Shown here in pieces: positions 31,341-42,678 of a stretch of 64,000 bases of DNA. The notes beneath the pieces were generated by a model. It was given only the letters and a program-made list of their open reading frames with translations. It did no database searches and had not been told where the DNA came from. The stretch covers positions 267,501 to 331,500 of the forward strand of contig NZ_JALGRK010000001.1 of the NCBI RefSeq assembly GCF_023276655.1. The letters run 5' to 3'. This stretch comes from Olsenella intestinalis (GTDB lineage Bacteria > Actinomycetota > Coriobacteriia > Coriobacteriales > Atopobiaceae). Numbering within the stretch: position 1 is the stretch's first letter; each line of letters opens with the position of its first letter. Made by a program: the position numbers and the translations under genes.

Positions 31341-32141
31341 CTATCCCACGGCGCGACGCATGACGTCGAGGAAGACGTCCGCGTCGGCGGTCGCGACGAG
31401 CGCCTGCGGGAACGACACCGACTCGAGCAGCTCGCGCGTGCGCGAAAACGCCCCGACCGCGGCCGACACGTGCGCGTCGGTCCCGGTCGAGACCATGACG
31501 CCCAGCTCGGCGCAGCGGCGCGCGAGCCTCTCGCAGCCGGCGGCGGCGCGCGGCGTGTCGCGCAGGGTCGACTCGTTGATCTCGATGAGCTTGCCGCGCT
31601 CGCGTGCAGCGAGAAGGACCTCGTCGAGGTCGAACTCGAGCCCCGAGCGCACGATGTGGCCGAGTGCGAGCACGCGCGGGTTGTCGAGCGCACGTACGTA
31701 CATGCGGCTCACCTGCGCGGGCGTGGCGCCATTGGCGAACTCGCTCGCGTGCACGCTCGCGATGGCGTAGTCGCACGATGACAGCACGCGGTCGGCGAGC
31801 GTTCGCGGCGTCTTGTAGGGCGTGCCGTCGATTGCCTCGACCAGCTTCTGGTCGTGGCCGAAGAGGTTGCCGTCGAGGTCGACTATGTCGGCCTCGCAGC
31901 CGTGCAGGACGCGCAGGCCGCACCACGTGCGCGGCCAGCAGTCGCAGTTGATGAAGTGCTGGTAGTCGCGCAGGTCGTACGCACCGTCGACGGGCGTCGC
32001 GACCATGCGCGAGAAGTGGTCGGTCGAGCCAACGAGCTCGATGCGCTGCTCCGCGGCGGCGCGGACGTTCTCCTCGATCGTCGAGTACGCGTGACGCGAG
32101 GCGATCGTGTGCGTGTGTACGTCGCAGGCAATGTGCAGCAC
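31341..32141 (-). CDS. PHP-domain phosphoesterase (YcdX-like)
   Basis: A 266-residue PHP-fold metal hydrolase. DVHTHTIAS near the N-terminus, GSTDHF, HGCEADI, SVHAS and TGTDAH carry the His/Asp/Glu metal ligands typical of YcdX-type phosphatases. Substrate unknown. The GTG start is 2 bases after the stop of the upstream small gene, so the two form an operon. It converges on the ATPase gene with only 4 bases between. Confidence 0.85.
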   Translation of the reverse strand: MLHIACDVHTHTIASRHAYSTIEENVRAAAEQRIELVGSTDHFSRMVATPVDGAYDLRDYQHFINCDCWPRTWCGLRVLHGCEADIVDLDGNLFGHDQKLVEAIDGTPYKTPRTLADRVLSSCDYAIASVHASEFANGATPAQVSRMYVRALDNPRVLALGHIVRSGLEFDLDEVLLAARERGKLIEINESTLRDTPRAAAGCERLARRCAELGVMVSTGTDAHVSAAVGAFSRTRELLESVSFPQALVATADADVFLDVMRRAVG

Positions 32142-32143
32142 GG

Positions 32144-32572
32144 CTAGTCCTCTCGCGGGCGGGGGCGCGCGTGGCGCGCACGGGCCTCTGCCGCGGCGGC
32201 ACGCGCCTCGAGCGCGGCAGCTCGGGCCTCGGCGGCCTCGGCGCGGGCCTCGAGCGCCTCGAGGTCGAGGTCACGGTCGGCGTTGGGCACCGGTCGGGGG
32301 TCACGCGCGTCTGCGGGGCGCGCGTCGCGGGCGGCACGAGAGCGCGCGACGGGCGCGGGCGTGCTCTTCTCGGCGGAGAGACCGCGCTTGAGCGCGGCGA
32401 CCAAGCCGAGGCCCGGCGTGGCAAAGGGACGCTTGAACTCGGAGCAGGCGGGGTCGCCCTCGCGGACGCGCCTGCCGCTGCGTCCCGGCGCCGTGCACAC
32501 GAGCTTGGTCGTGACGAGGCCGGGGCGGCTGGTCATGAAGATGCAGTCCTTGCAGCATGGGCGACGTGCCAT
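32144..32572 (-). CDS. small Cys-motif protein with Ala/Glu/Arg coiled coil
   Basis: I do not recognise this 142-residue protein. The N-terminus RPCCKDCIF and two later cysteines (KLVCTAPG, PACSEFKRPF) could bind a metal. The C-terminal half is a repetitive Ala/Glu/Arg helix (LEARAEAAEARAAALEARA) that should form a coiled coil. GGAG lies 6 bases before the ATG. It precedes the PHP gene in the same operon. A GAGAAGAGC copy encodes its Glu-Lys-Ser near residue 68. Confidence 0.7.
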   Translation of the reverse strand: MARRPCCKDCIFMTSRPGLVTTKLVCTAPGRSGRRVREGDPACSEFKRPFATPGLGLVAALKRGLSAEKSTPAPVARSRAARDARPADARDPRPVPNADRDLDLEALEARAEAAEARAAALEARAAAAEARARHARPRPRED

Positions 32573-32615
32573 GCAAATCTCCTTTGCGACGCTGGCGGTG
32601 GTTGCGCGGTGGTTG

Positions 32616-33797
32616 CTACTCGTAGAGGGCGGCGAGGCGCTCCCAGGCGGGCATCGAGCCGTCGATGGTCTCGCGGCTGACGCAGTAACCGAGGCGGACC
32701 CAGCCCTCGCAGCCGAAGCTGTTGGACGGAACCGGGAGGAGCTCGAGGTCGCGGGCGCGCTGGAAGAACGCCTCGGCGTCGGGCTCGAGCGACTTGACCC
32801 ACAGGTAGAAGGCGCCCTGCGGCTCGATGTAGTGGTAGCCGAGGCGCGAGAGCCCGCTCGTGAGGGCCTCGCGGTTGGCGGCGTAGGCCTCGATGTTCGT
32901 GGGCTCGTCGACGCAGTCGATCAGCACGCGCTGGAAGAGCGCGGGCGCGCAGACGAAGCCGAGCTTGCGGCCGGCGCCGGCGATCGCGAAGACGAGCTCG
33001 TCGTGGTCGGGGTTCGTGTTGGGCACGAGGACCCAGCCGATGCGCTCGCCGGGCAGGCTGAGCGACTTGGAGTACGAGTAGCACACGATGGTGCGCTCGT
33101 AGATGGCGGGCACCCAGGGCACCTCGCAGCCGTAGGCGATCTCGCGATAGGGCTCGTCGGAGATGAGGTAGATCTCGTGGCCGAAGGCGTCGGAGCGCTC
33201 GCGCAGGGCGTCGGCGAGGGCCGAGAGGTTCTCGGCGGAGTAGACGGCGCCCACGGGGTTGTTGGGCGAGTCGATCATGACGGCCTTGGTCTTGGCAGTG
33301 GTCGCGGCGGCCACGGCGGCGACGTCGACCTGGAAGGTCTCGGGGTCGGCCATGACCTCGACGCAGGTGGCGCCCGCGGTCTCGATCCAGACGCGGTACT
33401 CCGGGAAGTACGGGGCGATCACGATGACCTCGTCGCCGGGGTTGACGAGCGCGTGGAGCGTGATCGAGATCGACGCGGCGGCGCCGCAGGTGAGGTAGAC
33501 GTCACCCGGCTCGTAGGACGTGTTGAACCGGCGGTTGAGCGAGGAGCTCACCGCGGCGCGGGCCTCGGGCAGGCCCGCGGCCGGCGTGTAGCTGTGCAGC
33601 ACGGTCGGCGGCAGGGCGGCGTTTCGCTCGATCGAGGCGCGCACGGCGGCGGGCGCCGGGATCGAGGGGTTGCCGAGCGAGAAGTCGAAGACGTTGCCGG
33701 CCCCGATCTCGGCCTTGCGCGCGGCGCCGTAGGCCGCGATCTCTCGGATGGATGACTTCGCCGCGCCGAAGGCGTAGCTGGCCTCGTTGATGGACAT
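32616..33797 (-). CDS. PLP-dependent class I aminotransferase (aspartate aminotransferase-like)
   Basis: A 393-residue fold-type I enzyme. SLGNPSIPAP, DSPNNPVGAVYS, LISDEPYREI and the PLP lysine in CYSYSKSLSLPGERIGW are conserved, and the C-terminal Arg that binds the carboxylate lies in WVRLGYC. Amino-acid specificity cannot be told from this. AGGAGAGC stands just before the ATG. It follows ftsH on the same strand, 23 bases away. Confidence 0.88.
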   Translation of the reverse strand: MSINEASYAFGAAKSSIREIAAYGAARKAEIGAGNVFDFSLGNPSIPAPAAVRASIERNAALPPTVLHSYTPAAGLPEARAAVSSSLNRRFNTSYEPGDVYLTCGAAASISITLHALVNPGDEVIVIAPYFPEYRVWIETAGATCVEVMADPETFQVDVAAVAAATTAKTKAVMIDSPNNPVGAVYSAENLSALADALRERSDAFGHEIYLISDEPYREIAYGCEVPWVPAIYERTIVCYSYSKSLSLPGERIGWVLVPNTNPDHDELVFAIAGAGRKLGFVCAPALFQRVLIDCVDEPTNIEAYAANREALTSGLSRLGYHYIEPQGAFYLWVKSLEPDAEAFFQRARDLELLPVPSNSFGCEGWVRLGYCVSRETIDGSMPAWERLAALYE

Positions 33798-33820
33798 GCT
33801 CTCCTCTTTCGCGCTCGGTG

Positions 33821-35911
<2,091 letters not shown>

Positions 35912-36032
35912 GTTTGTATGGCTCCTAGCTGCGCTGACGCGCACGCGACTTCACATGGTGCAACGAGGGGCGCCTTCGCCGCGCTCGGGGCGATGGCGAC
36001 GCGGCCGCCCGTGGCGGCCGCGAATCACATTC

Positions 36033-36581
36033 CTACTCGTACACCTCGTGCTTGAGGACGCCCACGTAGGGCAGGTTGCGGTAACGCTCCGCATAGTCGA
36101 GGCCGTAGCCCACGATGAACTCGTCGGGCACGTGGGTGCCGACGTAGTCGGGGGTGACGGCCGCGGTGTGGTTCGGGATGTCCTTGACCGCGAAGGCGCA
36201 GATCTTGATCGACTTCGCGCCACGGCCCTTGAGGAGGTCAATCAGGTAGCTGAGCGTGAGGCCCGAGTCGAGGATGTCCTCGGCGATCAGCACGTCGCGA
36301 CCCTCGATCTGGGTGTCGAGGTCCTTAACGATGCGCACGACGCCGGAGCTCTTCACGCCGGAGCCGTAGCTCGACACGGCCATGAAGTCCACCGCGCACG
36401 GCACCGTGATGGAGCGCATGAGGTCCGCGGTGAAGACGAAGGCGCCGCGCAGGACGGCGACGACGAGCGGGTTCTTGCCCTCGTAGTCGCGAGAGATCTC
36501 GCTGCCGAGCCGCTCGATGACGCTCTGGATCTCCTCCTCGCTGATGAGAACCTTCTCGATGTCGTGATGCAGCTCGGCCAT
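36033..36581 (-). CDS. hpt: hypoxanthine phosphoribosyltransferase
   Basis: A 182-residue purine-salvage enzyme. VLRGAFVFTADLMRSI and the PRPP loop VLIAEDILDSGLTLSYL are typical; the C-terminal FIVGYGLDYAERYRNLPYVG binds the base. The ATG follows GAGGAGAAGAGC directly, so a copy of the dispersed word overlaps the ribosome-binding site. It lies 45 bases after tilS in the same orientation. Confidence 0.95.
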   Translation of the reverse strand: MAELHHDIEKVLISEEEIQSVIERLGSEISRDYEGKNPLVVAVLRGAFVFTADLMRSITVPCAVDFMAVSSYGSGVKSSGVVRIVKDLDTQIEGRDVLIAEDILDSGLTLSYLIDLLKGRGAKSIKICAFAVKDIPNHTAAVTPDYVGTHVPDEFIVGYGLDYAERYRNLPYVGVLKHEVYE

Positions 36582-36626
36582 GCTCTTCTCCTCGTCTCAT
36601 GCGTCCCGCGCCCTGAGCGTGGGGCA

Positions 36627-38150
36627 CTACTCGCTCGTAAGCACCAATTCTAGCAGCAGCCTCGTGTCCGGCGTAGAGCGAACGCGCTCATCGGGACGAA
36701 TTCCCGCAACCCACACCACGCTGCCGCTGGGCCGCGTCCTCACGACCGGCACGAGGTGGCGGTCGGCCGCGGGCACCTGCGCCTCGTTCAGCAGGTCAGA
36801 CAGCTTCTTCGACTGCCCGTGCATGCCCAGCGGGCACATCACGTCGCCGGGCTGCGCGCAGTCCACCCAGAGCCTGCCCACCTGCGCGCGGTCGAGCCCG
36901 CAGGCCCCCGCGTCGAGCAGCACCGACATGCCCTCGAACTCGAGCGCGTGCGCACGCGCCAGCTCGGGCGCCCGAGACCCCGCCGGGACCTCGGTGAGGC
37001 GGGCGAGAAGAGCACGGCCGTCGCCGAGCTCGAGCCTCCCCGGCACCTCGATCCAGCTCGCCAGCGTCTGGTCGCCCTCGCCGTGCGCGCGGACGAAGAG
37101 CATCCCGTACTCGACGCGGACGTCGCAGGCCATCGGCACGCTCGCCGACCCGCGTCCGCGCGCCACGAGCTCGAGCACGCGCGCGACGTGGCGCGCCTCG
37201 AGCCTGGCCTCGGGGCAGACGTCCAGGATCGCCTTGCGCACCACGCGCCTCGCGATCGCCACCTCGCAGGCGGCGAGGCGGCGCGCGTCGAGCGCGACCA
37301 TCGTCTCGGAGGTGCGCCTCGTCAGGTCGCGGTAGGTGCGCGACGCCACCTGGTTGAGGTAGCTGTCCTCGTCCGAGAGGATGTCGCAGCAGGTCGAGAT
37401 GCTGGCCATGGCGCGCGGGTTTCTCGCCAGCACCTTGGGCATGACCTCGTGGCGCACGTAGGCGCGCAGGTAGTGCGTGTCGGAGTTCGTGTCATCCTCG
37501 CGCCACACGATGCCGCGCATGCGCAGGATGTCGCAGAGCTCCTCGTGCGTGCGGCCCAGGAGCGGCCGCACGATGCGGTTGCGGCGGCGCGGGATCGACG
37601 AGAGGCCCGCGGTGCCCGTGCCCCTGATCGCGTTCATGAAGAAGGTCTCGCTGCGGTCGTTGGCCGTGTGCGCCGTGAGGATGCGCGCGGCCGAGCGGGG
37701 CGTGCCCATCTCGGCGGACAGCTCGTTGGCGAGCTTCGACGCCTCGGCGTAGCGCACCTCGCGCCCCACGTTCTCCACGTTCGAGTCCGACCCGGCCGCG
37801 CCGCGCCCGCCCTCGCGCGCAAGCGCCGCCACGTCCACGCGGCGGATGGTACAGGGGATGCCGAAGCGCGCCGAGAGCTCGCGGACGAACTCCTCGTCCT
37901 CCTCGGCGTCGATGCCGCGCAGCTGGTGATTGATGTGCAGCACGTGCAGGCGCTCGCGGGCGATGCGCGCGCAACCGCGACCGTCCTCGACGTCGAGCGC
38001 CTCGGTCGCGGCGAGCACGAGCAGCGCCGTCGAGTCGGCGCCGCCCGACACCATGAGCACCACGGGCGCCCGCAGCTCGTCGGACGTGACGCCCGACGGA
38101 TGGGCGAAACGCTGCTCGGGCGAGGCGTATCTGCGACTGACGCTTGGCAC
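36627..38150 (-). CDS. tilS: tRNA(Ile)-lysidine synthase
   Basis: A 507-residue N-type ATP pyrophosphatase that converts the CAU anticodon of a minor tRNA-Ile to lysidine. The PP-loop is VSGGADSTALL (~34-44), followed by HVLHINHQLRG and AHTANDRSETFFMNAIRGTG. The C-terminal third (RLWVDCAQPGDVMCPLGM.GQSKKLSDLLNEAQVPA) is the TilS C-domain. GTG at 38150 was chosen for the AAGGAAGGA upstream. The gene runs into hpt and ftsH. Confidence 0.93.
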   Translation of the reverse strand: MPSVSRRYASPEQRFAHPSGVTSDELRAPVVLMVSGGADSTALLVLAATEALDVEDGRGCARIARERLHVLHINHQLRGIDAEEDEEFVRELSARFGIPCTIRRVDVAALAREGGRGAAGSDSNVENVGREVRYAEASKLANELSAEMGTPRSAARILTAHTANDRSETFFMNAIRGTGTAGLSSIPRRRNRIVRPLLGRTHEELCDILRMRGIVWREDDTNSDTHYLRAYVRHEVMPKVLARNPRAMASISTCCDILSDEDSYLNQVASRTYRDLTRRTSETMVALDARRLAACEVAIARRVVRKAILDVCPEARLEARHVARVLELVARGRGSASVPMACDVRVEYGMLFVRAHGEGDQTLASWIEVPGRLELGDGRALLARLTEVPAGSRAPELARAHALEFEGMSVLLDAGACGLDRAQVGRLWVDCAQPGDVMCPLGMHGQSKKLSDLLNEAQVPAADRHLVPVVRTRPSGSVVWVAGIRPDERVRSTPDTRLLLELVLTSE

Positions 38151-38294
38151 GACGGGTCCTTCCTTCTCTTGCGCATCGCGGCGGCCCGCGAAAAGTTTCG
38201 TGCCCCATTCTACGGCAGCGCACCTGCTAGAGTTGCGGTGTAACGACATGGGCGCAGGACGCACAACAGCGCCCGGCGTCGGCGAGGGAGGACC

Positions 38295-39116
38295 ATGGAG
38301 CCCAAGATTCACCTGCACGTTCTGGCCAGCGGCTCGAAGGGGAACGCCGCCGTAGTGGAGGGCCCCGCCGGCTCCGTCCTCATCGACTGCGGACTCTCCC
38401 TGCGCGAGCTGAGGCGTCGCGCCGACGAGCTCGGAGCCAACGTCGACGACCTCGAGGCCGTCCTCGTCACGCACGAGCACGCCGACCACACGAGCGGCCT
38501 GCGCGTGCTGTCCAACAACTGCGACGGCGAGCTCATCGCGACCACGGGCACGGCCTCGGCGCGCTCCGACCTTCTTGCCCTGCCCTTCTCCCTCATCTCA
38601 CACGACGAGACCCTCGAGATCGCGGGCATGGTCGTGAGCGCATTTCCCACCTCGCACGACGTCGCCGACCCCATCGGCCTGCTCTTCTCGGTCGCAGACG
38701 ACGAGGGCGAGGTCGTCGACTCCGTCGGCTGGTGCACGGACACGGGATACCTCACGGCCGAGGCGCTGGGCGCCCTGCGCGGCGTGCGCATCCTCGGCAT
38801 CGAGAGCAACCACGACAGCGAGATGCTCGCCCACGGCCCCTACCCCGCCTTCCTCAAGCGCCGCGTGGCCGGCGAGCACGGTCACCTCTCCAACGACCAG
38901 TGCGCGGAGGCCCTGCCTCTGCTCGTGGGCCCGGACACCGAGACCGTGGTCGCCCTTCACCTCTCCGAGAAGAACAACCGCCCCTCCGTCTGCATCCGCA
39001 CGCTTGCCGCGGCGCTCGACGCCGAGGTCATGGGCTCCGGCGTCGAGGCGCGCACCCCGGACGGACGCGTGAGCATCGTCGCCGCCAGCCAGACCGAGCC
39101 CCTCACGATCTGGTAG
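38295..39116 (+). CDS. MBL-fold metallohydrolase, YycJ/WalJ-like
   Basis: A 273-residue metallo-beta-lactamase-fold hydrolase. VLASGSKGNAAVVEG, THEHADHTSG, FPTSHDVADPIG, GIESNHD and the terminal HLSEKNNRP match the YycJ group, single-domain enzymes linked to cell-wall signalling and DNA repair in Firmicutes. GGGAGGACC precedes the ATG. It is divergent from tilS. A GAGAAGAGC copy encodes Leu-Phe-Ser in the middle. Confidence 0.85.
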   Translation: MEPKIHLHVLASGSKGNAAVVEGPAGSVLIDCGLSLRELRRRADELGANVDDLEAVLVTHEHADHTSGLRVLSNNCDGELIATTGTASARSDLLALPFSLISHDETLEIAGMVVSAFPTSHDVADPIGLLFSVADDEGEVVDSVGWCTDTGYLTAEALGALRGVRILGIESNHDSEMLAHGPYPAFLKRRVAGEHGHLSNDQCAEALPLLVGPDTETVVALHLSEKNNRPSVCIRTLAAALDAEVMGSGVEARTPDGRVSIVAASQTEPLTIW

Positions 39117-39184
39117 CGCAACCCCAGGCTGCCCTCAAAGCCCGTCGCGCCCCAAGGCCCACCTCCACCCTCGCTCGAGAGACA

Positions 39185-39222
39185 AAAATCGCCCCGCACG
39201 GCGTGGGACCGCACGGGGCAAG
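39185..39222 (-). terminator. intrinsic terminator after the PTS-linked membrane gene
   Basis: On the minus strand GCCCCGTGCGG and CCGTGCGGGGC pair with two central mismatches, and GATTTTTG follows. It lies about 50 bases after the stop of the 109-residue membrane protein and would end the PTS operon. Confidence 0.65.
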
Positions 39223-39271
39223 AGGAAGAGGAGGTCAAACTTTAGGCGAATCTGCTGGATGCAGGGACACA

Positions 39272-39601
39272 CTACTTCGAGGCAGCGTGCGCGCTGATGT
39301 CCTCAAGCATCGCGTTCACGTTCTGCCTGCCGTGTGATATGCCGACTCGCAAGACGATGACAAAGGCAAGGGTCAGAGCACTGAGGACGGCCCCCACGAC
39401 GCCGGCGACGATACCGCCGCCCTCGACGAAGCCCCAGATTGCCAGGAGAACGCCCGCGGCGAGGACCGCGTAGCCGAGCCTGAGCCAAACCTGCAGCCTC
39501 TGAAGCGCGAGGGTCTGGGCGCGAGCCTCGATCACCAGCGGGTTATCGGTCTCGGCCCACTTGCGGCGGTGGATCTTCTCCTCAAGGTCAATTCCAAACA
39601 T
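39272..39601 (-). CDS. small two-helix membrane protein at the end of the PTS operon
   Basis: A 109-residue protein of unknown function. Residues ~1-38 are charged, then two hydrophobic helices (YAVLAAGVLLAIWGFV and GVVGAVLSALTLAFVIVL) are separated by a Gly-rich turn, and a short polar tail ends it. It is 96 bases behind the IID gene on the same strand. A GC-rich hairpin lies between, so it may be expressed at a lower level. Confidence 0.65.
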   Translation of the reverse strand: MFGIDLEEKIHRRKWAETDNPLVIEARAQTLALQRLQVWLRLGYAVLAAGVLLAIWGFVEGGGIVAGVVGAVLSALTLAFVIVLRVGISHGRQNVNAMLEDISAHAASK

Positions 39602-39660
39602 CTCATCATCCTTGCGACGACACCAAAAGGATTCGTCCCGTCGGCACAGGGGCCGACAGG

Positions 39661-39685
39661 GGGCCCGGCGACTGGCGCCGGGCCC
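39661..39685 (-). other. GC-only hairpin between IID and the small membrane gene
   Basis: GGGCCCGGCG and CGCCGGGCCC form a perfect ten-pair stem around ACTGG. There is no T-run after it on the minus strand, so it is more likely an RNA-stabilising or attenuating structure than a full terminator. Confidence 0.5.
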
Positions 39686-39697
39686 GCGGGCAGCCTA

Positions 39698-40531
39698 CTA
39701 GTAGGAGAGGCCCGGGTTGAAGAAGCCCACGAGGACGCCGACGAGGGCGACCACGACGAGCAGGCCCATCACAAGAGTCGGGGACATCTTGCGCTTGGTC
39801 ATGAGCCACCAGCAAAGCCACACGAAGAAGAAGTTCAGCAGCTTCGGGAAGATCGAGTCGAGGGTGTCCTGCAGCACGAGCGAGCTGTCAGCGGAGAAGG
39901 GCACCTCGAGGGCCGTCGTGATGTTGATCCAGGTCGCGGCGACGGAGCCGATGACCATGGTGCCGACCATGACGATCGAGGAGCGAAGGGCCGCGGACTG
40001 CGGGCCGACGAGGGCCTCGACGGCGGAGCCGCCGAGCTCATAGCCCTGGTTGAAGGCGAACTTCATGCCGAAGTACATGGCAAGGTTCCACACCAGGACG
40101 TAGAACAGGGGGCCGAGCACGCTGCCGCCGGTCGAGAGGCCGAGGGCGATGCCGAGCAGGATGGGGATGAAGGTGCCGACGATGATGGAGTCACCGAGGC
40201 CGGCAAGCGGGCCCATGAGGCCGGCGCGGATGCCGTTGATGGTGTCGTCGTCGAGCGGCTCGCCGTTGGCGCGCGCCTCCTCGAGGCCGACGGTGAGGCC
40301 CACGACCATGGTGCCGATCTGGGGCTCGGTGTTGAAGAAGGTGCGGTAGGTGGAGATGGACTTCACCTTGTCCTCGTCGTTGTCGTAGAGCTCGTCCACG
40401 ACGGGCAGCATGGCGGCCAGGTAGCCGAACGTCTGCATGTGCTCCTGCGAGAAGCAGGTGAGGTTACCGTAGATCCAGTTGCGGAAGGCACTCTTGCGGG
40501 CCTTCGCGGAGACTTTCTTGAGGTCTGCCAT
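39698..40531 (-). CDS. PTS system mannose-family transporter subunit IID
   Basis: A 277-residue membrane subunit that, with IIC, forms the sugar channel. WIYGNLTCFSQEHMQTFGYL near the N-terminus, GLTVGLEEARANGEPLDDDTINGIRAGLMGPLAGLGDS and GSILL-type later helices are characteristic. The ATG overlaps the IIC stop by one base. The sugar cannot be deduced. Confidence 0.92.
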   Translation of the reverse strand: MADLKKVSAKARKSAFRNWIYGNLTCFSQEHMQTFGYLAAMLPVVDELYDNDEDKVKSISTYRTFFNTEPQIGTMVVGLTVGLEEARANGEPLDDDTINGIRAGLMGPLAGLGDSIIVGTFIPILLGIALGLSTGGSVLGPLFYVLVWNLAMYFGMKFAFNQGYELGGSAVEALVGPQSAALRSSIVMVGTMVIGSVAATWINITTALEVPFSADSSLVLQDTLDSIFPKLLNFFFVWLCWWLMTKRKMSPTLVMGLLVVVALVGVLVGFFNPGLSY

Positions 40532-41397
40532 TAGATGTCCTCCTCTTCCTCGTCATCGAGCGTTGCGGCAGCGTCTGCGGCGAGCGCCGGACGGGCGGTC
40601 TTGAGCTGCTCCACCTTGTAGTTGATCAGCGCGAAGAACACGGCGATGAGGGCGGAGGCGATGAGGTTGCAGCCCATGACGGCCGCGAGGGTGAAGCCGA
40701 GGCCGAAGGTGACCCAGTCAAGCGGCTTCTGGATGACCTGCTTGCACAGGATGGCGACACCGACGGCGGGAAGGAGCGAGCCAACGGTGAAGAGCGTCTT
40801 CATGGCGACGCCGTCCATGGGCAGGTAGTCCTTCATGAGGCCGACCATGGACTCACCGGCGAGGCAGATGACGACGGTCGGGATGAACGAGAACGCGATG
40901 TGGCTGATCCAGGGAAGGACGAAGTCGACCAGGGGAATGGTCTTCTTGATCGTCTTCCAGTTGCCACCGTCCATGGCCTTCCAGCCGATGCCCTGCCAAA
41001 CGAGGTTCATCGTGGCGGTGCCATAGAAGAGAACGGTGCCGAGGGTGCCGACGGCGGCACCGAGGGAGGCCGCGAGGCCGGAGGCCGCCTCGGAAGAGGG
41101 GTCGAGGCCCTGGGCGCGAATCGCCAGGATGGCGAGAGGGATGCCGATGTAGGTAACGGCACGAACGTCGGCGGAGACGGTTCCGCCGGGGGTCACCAGC
41201 GCGATGTAGACGAGCTGGATCGAGGCACCAACGATGATGCCGGTCTGGATGTCGCCCATGATGAGGCCGACGACGAGACCACCCACGAGGGGTCGACCGA
41301 GCGTGTAGTTACCGATGGTGGTGCCGCCCATGCCGGGCAGGGATGCCAGGCAGGCAAAGAGTCCGAGAAGGACTGCCTGAACAATGTTGATTCCCAT
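40531..41397 (-). CDS. PTS system mannose-family transporter subunit IIC
   Basis: A 288-residue polytopic membrane subunit. NIVQAVLLGLFACLASLPGMG, then RPLVGGLVVGLIMGDIQTGIIVGASIQL is the conserved IIC start. It carries the main substrate-binding cavity with IID. It is 9 bases from the IIB gene. The C-terminus is a short acidic tail (DDEEEEDI). Confidence 0.92.
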   Translation of the reverse strand: MGINIVQAVLLGLFACLASLPGMGGTTIGNYTLGRPLVGGLVVGLIMGDIQTGIIVGASIQLVYIALVTPGGTVSADVRAVTYIGIPLAILAIRAQGLDPSSEAASGLAASLGAAVGTLGTVLFYGTATMNLVWQGIGWKAMDGGNWKTIKKTIPLVDFVLPWISHIAFSFIPTVVICLAGESMVGLMKDYLPMDGVAMKTLFTVGSLLPAVGVAILCKQVIQKPLDWVTFGLGFTLAAVMGCNLIASALIAVFFALINYKVEQLKTARPALAADAAATLDDEEEEDI

Positions 41398-41406
41398 TGC
41401 TCCTCC

Positions 41407-41904
41407 TTACTTGACGTCGAACTGTCCGCGGAACTTGGGCCACTCGCCGATGGAGGCCTCCTTGATGAGGGCGAACTCCACCGTGTAGCCGGCCTTCGTG
41501 ATGTCCTCGAAGGCCTGAGCCTCTTCCGCGGTAATGGACTGGTTGTTCCCGAGCTTGACCGTGTCGGGGCGGTCGTTGCACGGCCCGACGATCACTCGAT
41601 CCACGTCGGACGGCTTGAAGCCAAAGTCAACGAGGATCTCGCGCATGTCGAGCGGGTTCTTGGTGATCAGGAAGTACTGCGTCTTGCTGTCAAGAACCTT
41701 CTGCGCGTTCTCCTTGAAGTGATCCATGGTCCAGACGAAGATCTTCTTGTCGGACGCGGCACCCTTGTACGCGGCCTTGAGCACGGGGTTGCTCGCGGCA
41801 ACGTCGTTGACGGCGATGATGCCGTCGCAGGGATACTCGAGACTCCAGCGGGTCACGGTCTGGCCGTGGATCATGCGGTCGTCGATACGCACAAACGAAA
41901 TCAT
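41407..41904 (-). CDS. PTS system mannose-family transporter subunit IIB
   Basis: A 165-residue cytosolic phosphocarrier. FVRIDDRMIHGQTVTRWS carries the phosphorylated histidine (residue ~14). It receives phosphate from IIA and passes it to the incoming sugar. It lies 30 bases after the IIA gene; AGGAGGA-like ribosome sites precede both. Confidence 0.93.
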   Translation of the reverse strand: MISFVRIDDRMIHGQTVTRWSLEYPCDGIIAVNDVAASNPVLKAAYKGAASDKKIFVWTMDHFKENAQKVLDSKTQYFLITKNPLDMREILVDFGFKPSDVDRVIVGPCNDRPDTVKLGNNQSITAEEAQAFEDITKAGYTVEFALIKEASIGEWPKFRGQFDVK

Positions 41905-41934
41905 GGTTGTTCCTCCTACTTCCCCAAATCCCCT

Positions 41935-42366
41935 TTAAAGTTCTTCGTCCTCGTCGCCCTCGAGCTCGAGAACGACCTGGCGAACGCCTTCGCGCGCCTC
42001 GCTCATAACGGACTCAACGAGCGTGGCGTCGTCCGCGCCGTCGTCGACTGCCATCAGCGCACTGATGGCCATCGGCAGGCTCAGGCCCCCCAGGGCGATC
42101 GTGTTGGCGATGAGCCCCTTCTCGGTAAGGACGTTGAGCGCATTGGTAAGCGGCGATCCACCCACGATGTCGCCGAGCACGACGACGGAGTCGTCTGCCC
42201 CAATGGGCTCAATGGCGGCGCGCAGCCCCTCCATATAGGCGTCTGCGGAGACGCCGTCCTCCATGGAGTAGCTGATCACGTCCTCCCTGTCGCCCAGAAG
42301 CATCTTCGTGACGCTGTGGACGCCGGGGGCCATCGTGCCGTGGCTCACCAAAAGCACGTACCTCAT
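41935..42366 (-). CDS. PTS system mannose-family transporter subunit IIA
   Basis: A roughly 143-residue cytosolic subunit and first gene of the operon. YVLLVSHGTMAPGV contains the active-site histidine phosphorylated by HPr. GDIVGGSPLTNALNVL is also typical. An acidic tail (EGDEDEEL) ends it. ATG at 42366 has GGGAGG upstream. Order IIA-IIB-IIC-IID. Confidence 0.92.
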   Translation of the reverse strand: MRYVLLVSHGTMAPGVHSVTKMLLGDREDVISYSMEDGVSADAYMEGLRAAIEPIGADDSVVVLGDIVGGSPLTNALNVLTEKGLIANTIALGGLSLPMAISALMAVDDGADDATLVESVMSEAREGVRQVVLELEGDEDEEL

Positions 42367-42678
42367 ATGGTCTAACCTCCCTTCACCTCTCTTGGCTCCA
42401 TCAAGGCTGCATTGAGACGAGATTGGCGTGACTGCCGAGAAGAGCTCGGCCCCCTGCCTGCCCGTCACCCATGACGCGTAAGTATTATTGATTCGGTGCA
42501 TTTTTCGTGATACCAGTTGCGTAACGATTTATTGCAAATCTGAGTAAGTTTGGGTTACAGTCTGAAAACACGTCACATGCACTATCCCCTGAACAGGCGT
42601 TTTACGCGCGACAGGCGGGATTTGTTTACACATTTGAGCGAACTGCTTTTCCAAATGTGAAGCGAATGGGAGCGAATT
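42367..42678. promoter_or_regulatory. divergent control region between PTS operon and AraC regulator
   Basis: About 310 bases, clearly AT-richer from 42478 to 42670 than the flanks. It must hold both promoters and the regulator's sites. I see no -35/-10 pair good enough to call. A GAGAAGAGC copy is at 42437. Confidence 0.45.

Noticed and set aside
32144-32424. Plus-strand Arg/Ala-rich frames around the small Cys protein
   Set aside because: No ribosome sites and no family patterns; the minus frame has a good start and fits the operon.
39661-39685. Intrinsic terminator inside the PTS operon
   Set aside because: The stem is perfect but lacks a T-run on the transcribed strand, so it was listed only as a hairpin.
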